A stretch of 7,184 nucleotides of DNA from JBLIDK01 sp047632595 (GCA_047632595.1 JBLIDK010000070.1:1-7184), one strand, 5' to 3'; shown: positions 1 to 6,957, counted from the first letter of the stretch. The notes: generated from the letters alone by a model not told the origin. Made by a program: numbers and translations.

Positions 1-1451
1 CTGCTGGCAATACATCTATCAGTCTTGATGCCGCCAGACACTATTTTGATGGTATAGACTTTAATGACTCAACGAGGTCTTTAGATTGGAATCGAAAAGA
101 GCAATACTTCATTTCGCCCTCATTAATATTTAACCCAAACAAGTCATTACAAATTGGAGCCTTTACTAATTATACTTCTGAAAAAATAACTGCATTTGGA
201 GATGTTCGTACAAATGGTAGAAGTGCTTTTGACAATTATTTTGATACCAAAAGAGTAGATAATCGCTTGTTTCTGAACCAAAAGGTATCCAGTGCATCAA
301 GTATTAATGCTCAATTAGCGTATAACACATTTGTTAGGACAAAGAAAGAGGTTAACTTCAATCTTTTATCAACTGAAACTACCTTAACAGCTCCTTCAAA
401 TCAAGACACACAACTTTCAACCAGATATTATGGAAAGCTTATGTACAATACTAAGTTTAGAACCATTAATTCTGATTTTGTTTTGGGTGTTGAAGAGGAT
501 TTTGAAATGGGAGATGGAACAAGGTTAAATGATTCAACCACAAACCAAATTTCCAACTTTTCTGTTTTTTCTGGGATTAAAAAATCTTTTCAAAACGGTT
601 TAGCAGTCCAGCCAGGTGTTCGCTTAATTTCAAATAGCCTTTACGGATTTCAAATAGCTCCTGCAATTAACGTTAGATACGTTAACAATCATTACACCTA
701 TCGCTTCTCCTTTGCAGAAGGAGTTAGAAATCCTTCAATTAATGAACTTTACTTCCGATTTGTTGATGTAAATCACGATGTATTGGGTAATCCAAATTTA
801 GAGCCTGAAACAAGCCAGTATTACTCATTTTCAGTTAAACACAAGAAGGTCTTAAACAAAACTATTATTAAAACCGATTTCAGTTTATTCACTAACCAAA
901 GTAAAAAATTAATCCAATTGGTTTCAACAAATCCAAATTCATTAGAGTTCACTTATCTTAATCTAAACTCTTATGATGTTTATGGAAATAGCTTGGGCGT
1001 GGAAGTTAAACAGAATAAATTGGAGTTCTATGTGAGCAATTCGTTGCTTCTAAAGGAAAACTTTGGAAACACCAATACCAAGGCATTCATTCTTTCCAGT
1101 AACTTACAGTCTCTGGTATCCTATACTATACCAGTTATAAAAATAAAGTCTACGGTTTCGTATCGATTATTTATAAACCCAACAAAACTTTCGATAGATC
1201 TTACAGGTGAAACCTCACAGCAGGTTTTAGCAAATTTTCAATTCTTAGATCTTAACTTTACTAAGAGTTTTTCCAAAGACCAATTTAGGTTAGGTTTTGG
1301 GGTAAAGAATCTAGTAAACACTACTTCAGCAGATGTGACAAGTGGTTCAGTTAATAGCATTCATGGTGCTCAAGCTCAGCAATCTCTATCATACGGTAGA
1401 ACATTCCATATTTCATTAAAATATCAACTAACTAAAAATGACAATGAATAA
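1..1451 (+). CDS. TonB-dependent outer-membrane receptor, C-terminal part (5' end outside window), probable haem/iron-ligand receptor
   Basis: The reading frame is open from the first complete codon at position 3 to the TAA at 1449-1451, giving 482 visible residues. The plug domain and signal peptide lie upstream, so no start belongs here; the TTG at 267 is an internal Leu codon. The visible part is the beta-barrel, with alternating amphipathic strands rich in Asn, Ser, Tyr and Phe. At about 711-755 it carries FAEGVRNPSINELYF, equivalent to the FRAP box of TonB-dependent receptors, and at 786-809 GNPNLEPE, the NPNL box. A His (codon 774-776) lies between the boxes, as in haem receptors of the HemR/HmuR type, but these boxes also occur in siderophore receptors. 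The last strand (FHISLKYQL) is followed by a six-residue tail, TKNDNE, encoded where the gene runs into the next one. Such receptors import ligands across the outer membrane with energy from TonB-ExbBD. The family is certain; the haem substrate is inferred mainly from the HmuY-like neighbour. Confidence 0.93.
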   Translation, partial: AGNTSISLDAARHYFDGIDFNDSTRSLDWNRKEQYFISPSLIFNPNKSLQIGAFTNYTSEKITAFGDVRTNGRSAFDNYFDTKRVDNRLFLNQKVSSASSINAQLAYNTFVRTKKEVNFNLLSTETTLTAPSNQDTQLSTRYYGKLMYNTKFRTINSDFVLGVEEDFEMGDGTRLNDSTTNQISNFSVFSGIKKSFQNGLAVQPGVRLISNSLYGFQIAPAINVRYVNNHYTYRFSFAEGVRNPSINELYFRFVDVNHDVLGNPNLEPETSQYYSFSVKHKKVLNKTIIKTDFSLFTNQSKKLIQLVSTNPNSLEFTYLNLNSYDVYGNSLGVEVKQNKLEFYVSNSLLLKENFGNTNTKAFILSSNLQSLVSYTIPVIKIKSTVSYRLFINPTKLSIDLTGETSQQVLANFQFLDLNFTKSFSKDQFRLGFGVKNLVNTTSADVTSGSVNSIHGAQAQQSLSYGRTFHISLKYQLTKNDNE

Positions 1452-2424
1452 ACTTGTTTTTATATTAATGGGCATTTTCATCCTCTTTTGCGCAGCTAAT
1501 TGCAAAGATCCTAAACCGGTTGATCCAACTCCTGCCTCTCCGTCAGTTAAAATGCGACAGATATCAATGGGTGCAATGACCAACAATCAACATTTTTATT
1601 CTCTTCTCAAGGATACAATAATTGCAACTAGAAATAGACAAAATTGGGACCTTGGGTTTAAAAATACCACTGAGGAAAAAGTAATAATGTTGAATTGGAG
1701 TAAATTAATGAAGGTTGCCCTTACCAATGAATCAAATTTTGACTCTGTTCACTCTTCAAATGGCTTAACTTTTGATTTCGAGCCATTACCTTTTCCCTCT
1801 GCTGATTCTGCTATTATTAAGCTTAATGCTTTTCCAAGTAAAGTATACGTAATAGATAGAGATAACCTAGGCAAGGATTATTTTAAAATCCAAGTAATGT
1901 CAGTAGATGACAACTCACATTCAGTTCGCATTGCTAAATTAGATGGGAGCAAGGACACCACCATTTCAGTTAGCCCAGATGTAAACTCTATATTTTCATA
2001 CATCAATTTTGATGGTTATGAAGAAGTATTAGTAGAACCTGTAACTAGCGATTGGGAATTTTGCCTATCTGTTTATTCCACTTTAGTGAGCCAAAACAAT
2101 TCTACAGTATTGTACCCTGTGGTTGCAGTAATTTCCAACAATGTCACGGTAAAAGAAATTGCAATTGATTCATTAAGAACGTTTAATAACATTACACTTA
2201 CTAATTCAGAAAACTTGAACTACACCTCATACCAATTAGCAATAGGAGGTTTTAATTGGAAAGGAGTTAGTTTTTCAGGGATTACGCCAAAAATTGAAGT
2301 TTACGCTAATATAAATTATGTAATTAGGTTTATAAATGGCGAAACTTACAAACTACATTTTACAGATTATGTAAATGATGCAAATGAATCTGGAAATCCT
2401 CTTTTAGAGTTCCAAAAACTTTAG
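1438..2424 (+). CDS. HmuY-family lipoprotein (putative haem-binding partner of the upstream TonB receptor)
   Basis: This 328-residue protein has a short charged N-terminus, a hydrophobic stretch (about residues 6-20) and a probable lipidated Cys at residue 22 (CAANCKDPKP). The lipobox is loose, as is common in Bacteroidota, and the Lys-Asp after the Cys resembles their surface-export signal. A Pro-rich linker (24-35) follows. HmuY-like hallmarks are NWDLGFKN at 69-76, a strand pair around VYVIDRDNLGKDYFKIQV (136-153), a second Trp-containing strand WEFCLSVYS (206-214), and the C-terminal block YVIRFINGETYKLHFTDY (294-311) closing with LEFQKL. HmuY of Porphyromonas gingivalis captures haem at the cell surface and passes it to its TonB receptor; here ligand residues cannot be assigned by eye. 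The protein is longer than the roughly 216-residue HmuY. The gene overlaps the receptor gene by 14 nt, implying translational coupling; an alternative ATG at 1444 would shorten the overlap to 8 nt. Family call good; haem as ligand is inference. Confidence 0.82.
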   Translation: MTMNKLVFILMGIFILFCAANCKDPKPVDPTPASPSVKMRQISMGAMTNNQHFYSLLKDTIIATRNRQNWDLGFKNTTEEKVIMLNWSKLMKVALTNESNFDSVHSSNGLTFDFEPLPFPSADSAIIKLNAFPSKVYVIDRDNLGKDYFKIQVMSVDDNSHSVRIAKLDGSKDTTISVSPDVNSIFSYINFDGYEEVLVEPVTSDWEFCLSVYSTLVSQNNSTVLYPVVAVISNNVTVKEIAIDSLRTFNNITLTNSENLNYTSYQLAIGGFNWKGVSFSGITPKIEVYANINYVIRFINGETYKLHFTDYVNDANESGNPLLEFQKL

Positions 2425-2467
2425 TAATATTGTTAGCAGACTTTTGAGAATGTAAACAGAAGTATAT

Positions 2468-2502
2468 TTTTTGGTTAAGATCAATTAAAAGAAAACCAAA
2501 AA
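2468..2502. terminator. Possible weak bidirectional terminator after the HmuY-family gene
   Basis: TTTTTGGTT (2468-2476) and AACCAAAAA (2494-2502) form a 9-bp inverted repeat with a 17-nt loop, starting 44 nt after the lipoprotein stop codon. The stem has only two G-C pairs and no U-tract follows on the + strand, so termination would be inefficient. Its right arm lies in a stretch that also looks coding, so the repeat may be chance. Confidence 0.25.
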
Positions 2503-2667
2503 GACTTTCTTAAAATCCCTGCAATTTCTATACTAAGTACATTATTGTACGAAAAAGACATAAAACGTATACTAAACTATCCAAACACTGTCGGTTACCT
2601 TACTAAGCTTCTTCAAATAGCTGAATTAGTTCGTGTAGTAGACAAAGTACATCTAATGAATGCTTAA
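2479..2667 (+). pseudogene. Probable 3' remnant of an unidentified protein-coding gene, overlapping the trmH start
   Basis: A frame open from 2479 (just after an in-frame TAA at 2476-2478) to the TAA at 2665-2667 encodes 62 residues containing PAISILSTLLYEKDIKRIL and YLTKLLQIAELVRVVDKVHL. It has no ATG except four codons before the stop; a TTG at 2545 would give a 40-residue product. Although unannotatable as a normal gene, it behaves like coding DNA: of 23 G residues, 16 fall in codon position 1, 4 in position 2 and 3 in position 3. The peptide is a plausible amphipathic helical sequence. The stop overlaps the trmH start by 8 nt, the arrangement expected for a formerly coupled gene pair. I read it as the tail of a gene that lost its 5' part, or that carries a nonsense mutation at 2476 (the frame is also open from 2437 to 2475). 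The family is not recognised. A functional small protein with a non-ATG start is the main alternative. Confidence 0.45.
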
Positions 2668-3364
2668 TACTCTTAACGAAAAAATAAAGAAGTCACTCGT
2701 CGATCATCTTTCTCAGTTTGTAACACCTAATAGGCAAAGGTTAATTTCAAATGCCCTAGATAAACGCACCAATTATCTTACAGTTGTTCTTGAAGATATC
2801 TATCAAAGTCAGAATGCTAGTGCGGTTCTACGAACTTGTGATTGTTTAGGTATTCAAAACATACATGTAATTGAAAATAAAAATGAATACACTATAAACC
2901 CTGATGTTGCTTTAGGTTCAACCAAATGGATTGATATTAATCATTACAATGAACCGGAGACAAAAAATCATTTAGAATGTATTAAAGGATTAAAGGCAAA
3001 AGGATTTAAAATTGTAGCTACAATGCCAAATGAAAACGACTTATCCTTATGGGATCTAGATGTTGAAAAAGGCCCATATGCTTTTGTATTTGGAAACGAA
3101 AAAGATGGAATTTCTCCTGAAACCGCCGAACAAGCGGATCATTTCGTAACCATACCAATGTTTGGTTTTACTGAAAGCTATAACATTTCTGTAAGTGCGG
3201 CTATTATATTATCGCAAGTTATTAAAGATTTAAACCAAAAAAAGGTGAATTATACCTTTGACGATAAGCAGAAGTTAGACACTCAACTTCAGTGGTTTAT
3301 CAACCATATAAAGCAAGGAGATAAAATTGCCAACACTTTCTTAAAGGCTAATTTTACACAATAA
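2660..3364 (+). CDS. trmH: tRNA (guanosine(18)-2'-O)-methyltransferase TrmH, SPOUT superfamily
   Basis: This 234-residue protein, close to the 229 residues of E. coli TrmH, transfers a methyl group from S-adenosylmethionine to the ribose 2'-OH of G18 in the tRNA D-loop. All three SpoU motifs are visible. Motif 1 is at 44-71 (LEDIYQSQNASAVLRTCD...), with Asn52 and the catalytic-type Arg58. Motif 2 is VFGNEKDG at 143-150, with Glu147 and Gly150. Motif 3 is at 165-182 (IPMFGFTESYNISVSAAI), with Asn175. Motifs 2 and 3 form the knotted cofactor site. The helical extensions before and after the SPOUT core (about 1-38 and 190-234) fit TrmH rather than the larger TrmB/RlmB-like relatives. The start is fixed by an in-frame TGA at 2657-2659 immediately before the ATG. 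No Shine-Dalgarno sequence is seen; the start overlaps the end of the upstream coding remnant. Site specificity (G18 only, or broader) cannot be read from sequence alone. Confidence 0.92.
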   Translation: MLNTLNEKIKKSLVDHLSQFVTPNRQRLISNALDKRTNYLTVVLEDIYQSQNASAVLRTCDCLGIQNIHVIENKNEYTINPDVALGSTKWIDINHYNEPETKNHLECIKGLKAKGFKIVATMPNENDLSLWDLDVEKGPYAFVFGNEKDGISPETAEQADHFVTIPMFGFTESYNISVSAAIILSQVIKDLNQKKVNYTFDDKQKLDTQLQWFINHIKQGDKIANTFLKANFTQ

Positions 3365-3386
3365 GGATTAAGTTTAAAAAAATTAT

Positions 3387-3394
3387 TATTTTTA
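3387..3394 (+). promoter_or_regulatory. Possible -7 promoter element ahead of the SRPBCC-GyrI gene
   Basis: TATTTTTA matches five of the six fixed positions of the Bacteroidota -7 element TAnnTTTG and lies 24 nt before the ATG at 3419. No matching TTG element is seen 17-23 nt upstream, and the surroundings are nearly pure A/T, so a chance match is quite possible. An A-rich leader (CCAAAAAAAACTAATAAAC) just before the start fits the Shine-Dalgarno-poor initiation usual in this phylum. Confidence 0.25.
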
Positions 3395-3418
3395 CCCTTC
3401 CAAAAAAAACTAATAAAC

Positions 3419-4432
3419 ATGAAAGTATTAAAAACCTTAGGTATTGTATTAATCGCTCTAGTTGTGATTGTAGTAATAGTTTCATTCTTTTTACCAAAAG
3501 AAATGAGCATAGAAGTTTCTCAAGATGTGGATGCAGAGCCAATGGCAGCTTACATGCAAGTAGAAGATTTAGAAGCACGTAACGAATGGTCTACATGGTC
3601 TAGTGTAGATACTGGAATGACTACAACAGTAGGAGAGACCTCCAAAGGAGTGGGCGCAAGCTGGTCATGGGATGGGCCTAAATCAGGAAAAGGTTATTTA
3701 ACAATTTTAGAAGCTGAACCATATAAAAGTGTTACTTGTGAAGTTGTATTTGAAGGTGCTGAAGATAGACCTGCTATTGAAACTTGGACATTTATGCCAA
3801 ATGACGATAATGGTACTACCGTAACTTATGTTTACAATGGTAAAATGAACAGCATTGTTGAAAAATACATCAGTGCATTATTTATGAAAGGCATGATGAC
3901 TGACATGTATGTAGCAGCATTAAGTTCAATTAAAAAACGTGCTGAAGCAATGGACTTACCAAAAGCTGCCGATGTAGAAATCGTGACAATGGATATGAAT
4001 TCGATGAACGCATTAACAATAAAGAAAGAGTGTACTGAAGAAACAGTGGCTGCGACCTTGGAAGAATCATATGGTGCAATTATGGAATATGTTGCTAAAA
4101 ATAAAATTGAAATAGCTGGAATGCCTTTTGCAATTTATCACGAATATAACCCTGGTGGTAAAATTGTTTTAGAAGCTGGAATTCCAACTGCAACATTAGC
4201 GCCAGGAACTGAAATGATTACAAGTAAAGAATTACCGGCTTGTAAAGTAGCTAAAGCAACGCATATGGGCGACTATATGAGTTCAGGTTCAGTTCACATG
4301 GCTTTAGACAACTATGTTGTTAAAAACAACCTTGAAATGGCTGGTTTGCCATGGGAAGTTTATGCTAACGATCCTACAACAGTTTCGGATGCAAGTGAAA
4401 TCCAAACGGATATTTACTACCCAATTAAGTAA
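3419..4432 (+). CDS. Membrane-anchored SRPBCC domain fused to a GyrI-like (effector-binding) domain
   Basis: The 337-residue protein starts with a Lys-containing N-terminus and one hydrophobic segment (about 5-25), probably an uncleaved anchor with the rest outside the cytoplasm. Residues about 28-178 look like an SRPBCC (START/polyketide-cyclase-like) domain: it opens after FFLPKE, has the NEWSTWSSVD block at 55-64, GVGASWSWDG at 77-86, an ETWTF strand at 121-125 and a long C-terminal helix. Residues about 185-337 resemble the GyrI-like/AraC effector-binding fold, with FAIYHEYNPGGKIVLEAGIP at 237-256 and a second half HMGDYMSSGSVHMALDNYVV (282-301) followed by GLPWEVYANDPT. Both folds bind small hydrophobic or cationic ligands; no ligand or reaction can be named. 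There are 22 Met residues (6.5%), clustered at 156-163, 191-196 and 283-294. The gene stands 54 nt after trmH and ends at a strong terminator, so it may be monocistronic or end a trmH transcript. It is not a DNA-binding regulator, since no HTH is present. Confidence 0.85.
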   Translation: MKVLKTLGIVLIALVVIVVIVSFFLPKEMSIEVSQDVDAEPMAAYMQVEDLEARNEWSTWSSVDTGMTTTVGETSKGVGASWSWDGPKSGKGYLTILEAEPYKSVTCEVVFEGAEDRPAIETWTFMPNDDNGTTVTYVYNGKMNSIVEKYISALFMKGMMTDMYVAALSSIKKRAEAMDLPKAADVEIVTMDMNSMNALTIKKECTEETVAATLEESYGAIMEYVAKNKIEIAGMPFAIYHEYNPGGKIVLEAGIPTATLAPGTEMITSKELPACKVAKATHMGDYMSSGSVHMALDNYVVKNNLEMAGLPWEVYANDPTTVSDASEIQTDIYYPIK

Positions 4433-4448
4433 TAAAATCTTTTTAACT

Positions 4449-4484
4449 AAAGAGGGTGTTTTTTTTAAACACCCTTTTTTTTTT
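4449..4484 (+). terminator. Strong intrinsic (rho-independent) terminator
   Basis: GGGTGTTT (4454-4461) pairs perfectly with AAACACCC (4467-4474) around a five-T loop, and the stem can extend outward through 4449-4453 with A-T and one G-T pair. Ten consecutive T residues follow (4475-4484). It sits 16 nt after the SRPBCC-GyrI stop codon and separates that gene from the next transcription unit. The A tract at 4447-4450 is too short for a good terminator in the opposite direction. Confidence 0.93.
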
Positions 4485-4649
4485 GAATAAACTAAATGAA
4501 TTAATCATTGAAGGTTAAATATACTTAGGTTTAAATAATTCTCTAAAAAAATAATTAACGATTATAAAAAGTAACTGCTTTGGCTCTAATTTTACTTAAA
4601 TTACCTCGCAGAATAAGCTTTATAGTCTTTTATTGAAAATAGAAATCTT

Positions 4650-5228
4650 ATGAAAACCACAACAATAACTAAAAAAATTATGCTAATTATTGCTGTACTT
4701 ATTGTAACGCCATTCGTTATTCTTGGTATTTTAGGTTCTAAAAATATTCATGTCGAAAAAGAATTGACAATTAATAAAGAAACCAACGCTGTATGGGGTG
4801 TTATGGGACTTCAGTTTGCTGAAGTGCATTTATGGTCGAGTAATTTTATGAATTCAAAACCAGGAGGCACCAAAGTTTTTAATGACTTGGAATATTCAGA
4901 AAGAGTAACAATAACCGAAAGGGGAGAAACTATTCAAGTTCTGGATGAATTCGATTCAAAAAATTACAGACTTAAATATCACATTACAGAAGGCATGCCA
5001 GGTATTGCCAGGTCAGCGAGCGGAACATGGTCGTTAAAAGCTAGTAAAAACAACCAAACAAAAGTTACTATTGCATTTGACATGGAAACTAAAAATGCCA
5101 TTGGCTACTTGCTTTCACCTGTAATTAAACTGAAAATTGGAAAATCTGCAGAAGAAATAGCTGAAGAACTTAAATTCTATGTTGAGAATGTGAAAGCACA
5201 TCCAAGAAATACAGAAAAATCAAAGTAA
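4650..5228 (+). CDS. Membrane-anchored SRPBCC-like protein of unknown ligand
   Basis: The 192-residue protein has a Lys/Thr N-terminus, one transmembrane segment at about 10-29, and then a single soluble domain. VEKELTINKETNAVWGVMG (35-53) is the opening strand and helix typical of SRPBCC/polyketide-cyclase-like proteins. LWSSNFM (61-67) is in the place of the usual W-x-x-W block, SGTWSLKASKNNQTKVTIAFDME (124-146) supplies the late strands, and a long helix (about 155-182) closes the fold. It has the same general architecture as the protein encoded at 3419-4432 but lacks the GyrI-like half and shows little residue identity to it. No catalytic residues are evident; a lipid or small hydrophobic ligand is the family expectation. 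The gene follows a terminator and a 165-nt AT-rich leader, so it should have its own promoter; TAATTTTA at 4587-4594 is a possible -7 element. It lies 35 nt upstream of fhs. The fold assignment is moderate. Confidence 0.72.
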   Translation: MKTTTITKKIMLIIAVLIVTPFVILGILGSKNIHVEKELTINKETNAVWGVMGLQFAEVHLWSSNFMNSKPGGTKVFNDLEYSERVTITERGETIQVLDEFDSKNYRLKYHITEGMPGIARSASGTWSLKASKNNQTKVTIAFDMETKNAIGYLLSPVIKLKIGKSAEEIAEELKFYVENVKAHPRNTEKSK

Positions 5229-5254
5229 TGACTGATAGGACAATTAGCAACTAA
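5228..5254 (+). other. Eight-codon in-frame mini-ORF preceding fhs (possible leader peptide or start duplication)
   Basis: ATG at 5228 overlaps the preceding gene's TAA by one base (TAATG) and opens an 8-codon frame, MTDRTISN, ending at TAA 5252-5254. It is in the same frame as fhs, whose own start at 5264 also reads MTD. The 9-mer AATGACTGA is present at both starts (5227-5235 and 5263-5271). A second in-frame TAA at 5261-5263 sits directly before the fhs ATG. Whether it is translated is unknown. Confidence 0.3.
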
Positions 5255-5263
5255 AAAAGTTAA

Positions 5264-6931
5264 ATGACTGACATAGAAATTGCACAGCAAGTAAACGCCA
5301 ACCACATTAAAGAGGTTGCTCAAAAACTAAACATCTCACCAGATGATTTAGAATATTACGGGAAGAACAAGGCTAAACTTCCTTTGCACCTTATAAAGGA
5401 AAAGAAGGTAGAACAAAGTAATTTAATTCTAGTTACGGCTATTACGCCAACTCCGGCTGGAGAAGGAAAAACAACCACATCAATAGGCTTAAGCGATGGG
5501 TTGAATCTCATAGGAAAAAAGTCTGTGGTAGTGTTGAGAGAGCCCAGTTTAGGACCCGTTTTTGGGATGAAAGGTGGAGCAGCTGGTGGAGGTTGGTCTC
5601 AAGTAATTCCAATGGTTGATATCAATTTGCACTTTACAGGCGATTTTCATGCCATAGCAATGGCAAATAATTTACTTGCCGCCTTAATCGACAACAATCT
5701 TCAAAGTAAAACTAAAAGCTTAGGAATAGATCCAAGAACAATACTTTGGAAACGCTGCATGGACATGAACGACCGTGCTCTTCGAAATATCGTAACGGGA
5801 CTAGGAGGAAAAACAGGTGGACTTCCTCGTGAAACAGGGTTCAATATTACAGCAGCTTCTGAAATCATGGCCATTTTATGCTTGTGTAAAAACCTTGACG
5901 ATTTGCAGGAGATGTGTGGAAACATATACATAGGCGATACTATTGAAGGAAAACCTGTTTATGCAAAAGACCTAAATGCATCGGGTGCGATGGCTGTTTT
6001 ACTAAAAGATGCAATCAAGCCAAACTTAGTTCAAACGCTGGAGGGAAACCCAGCACTTATTCATGGTGGACCATTTGCAAACATAGCTCAAGGAACAAAT
6101 TCAATTCTAGCTACAAAAATGGGCTTAAGTTTAGGAGAGTATGTAGTAACAGAAGCGGGCTTCGCTGCTGATTTGGGTGCGGAGAAATTCTTGAACATTA
6201 AATGTAGAAAAGCCAATTTATCGCCAAAAGCGGTAGTAGTGGTAGCAACAATAAGAGCGCTTAAATATCATGGTGGAAAGCCGCTTGATAGCTTAACTGA
6301 AGAAGATTTGATAGTCTTGGAGAAAGGAATGCCAAACTTAGAAAAGCATATTGAAAGTATTCAAAGCTTTGGTTTACCAGTTGTAGTATCTATAAATGCT
6401 TTTAGTAGCGATACAACAGCTGAAAAGGCGCTAATATATTCGCATTGTGAGAAATTAGGCATACCGGTTGCCTTAAGTTACGGTTGGGCCGATGGTGGAA
6501 AAGGCTGTACAGAACTTGCTGAAAAAGTAGTAATAGCTGCTCAAAAATGTAAGGTTAAATTTAATCCAACTTACAACCTAGAAGATACTCCAACAGCAAA
6601 AATTGAAAAAATTTGTAGAACGATTTATGGCGCTCGAGATGTTATTCTATCTGAAAAAGCAAAAAAGCAGTTAAAACGATTTATTGACTTAGGTTATGGT
6701 AAGTTGCCAATTTGTATGGCTAAAACTCAAAAAAGCTTAAGCGATAATGTTAAACTTATTGGCAGACCTAAAAATTTTGATATTCACATACGTGAGATTG
6801 AGATTGCAGCAGGAGCAGGGTTCATCATACCAATTGCTGGTGCTATGTTAAGAATGCCTGGTTTACCCACTACACCCTCGGCAGAACATATTGAAATGGA
6901 TAAAGAAGGAACAATATCTGGATTGTTTTAA
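5264..6931 (+). CDS. fhs: Formate-tetrahydrofolate ligase (10-formyl-THF synthetase)
   Basis: The 555-residue enzyme, a normal full length for the family, joins formate to tetrahydrofolate with ATP hydrolysis to give 10-formyl-THF in the cytoplasm, feeding purine and formyl-Met synthesis or running in reverse. Family motifs appear in order: the P-loop TPTPAGEGKTTT at 61-72; the signature REPSLGPVFGMKGGAAGGGW at 92-111 (Trp where many homologues have Tyr); HFTGDFHAI at 123-131; TGFNITAASEIMAI at 191-204; GGPFANIAQGTNS at 268-280; EAGFAADLGAEKF at 297-309; the second signature VATIRALKYHGG at 327-338; GYGKLPICMAKTQ at 477-489; and the C-terminal AGAGF...MPGLP block at 516-535. All look intact, so the enzyme should be active. 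The ATG at 5264 is chosen because an in-frame TAA precedes it directly and the N-terminus aligns with family members. It is 35 nt after the SRPBCC-like gene, suggesting a two-gene unit, although no functional link between them is known to me. Confidence 0.97.
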   Translation: MTDIEIAQQVNANHIKEVAQKLNISPDDLEYYGKNKAKLPLHLIKEKKVEQSNLILVTAITPTPAGEGKTTTSIGLSDGLNLIGKKSVVVLREPSLGPVFGMKGGAAGGGWSQVIPMVDINLHFTGDFHAIAMANNLLAALIDNNLQSKTKSLGIDPRTILWKRCMDMNDRALRNIVTGLGGKTGGLPRETGFNITAASEIMAILCLCKNLDDLQEMCGNIYIGDTIEGKPVYAKDLNASGAMAVLLKDAIKPNLVQTLEGNPALIHGGPFANIAQGTNSILATKMGLSLGEYVVTEAGFAADLGAEKFLNIKCRKANLSPKAVVVVATIRALKYHGGKPLDSLTEEDLIVLEKGMPNLEKHIESIQSFGLPVVVSINAFSSDTTAEKALIYSHCEKLGIPVALSYGWADGGKGCTELAEKVVIAAQKCKVKFNPTYNLEDTPTAKIEKICRTIYGARDVILSEKAKKQLKRFIDLGYGKLPICMAKTQKSLSDNVKLIGRPKNFDIHIREIEIAAGAGFIIPIAGAMLRMPGLPTTPSAEHIEMDKEGTISGLF

Positions 6932-6957
6932 TTCATTCTTTCAATATTTACCTTCAG

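Noticed and set aside
267..269. TTG as a start codon for the TonB receptor
   Set aside because: The frame is open to the window edge with receptor-like barrel sequence upstream, so this is an internal Leu codon of a gene that begins before the window.
2537..2550. GTACA/TGTAC hairpin as terminator or operator
   Set aside because: The stem is only 5 bp with no T tract, and it lies inside the coding-like remnant; likely chance.
3378..3393. AAAAAT/ATTTTT hairpin after trmH as a terminator
   Set aside because: The stem is pure A-T, only 6 bp, and overlaps a possible promoter element; too unstable to support a call.
3289..3578. Two overlapping minus-strand open frames (3289-3510 and 3354-3578)
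   Set aside because: They lie antisense to the end of trmH and the start of the SRPBCC-GyrI gene, whose frames are well supported. Their Leu/Phe-rich products mirror the hydrophobic anchor on the other strand.
4508..4533. TTG plus TAGGTTTA as a promoter for the second SRPBCC-like gene
   Set aside because: The spacer is 15 nt, shorter than the 17-23 nt usual in Flavobacteriia, and the site is over 110 nt from the start codon. The -7 match is fair, but the whole is not convincing.
5701..5931. Minus-strand open frame inside fhs
   Set aside because: It is fully antisense to a conserved part of fhs, and its product shows no recognisable domain.
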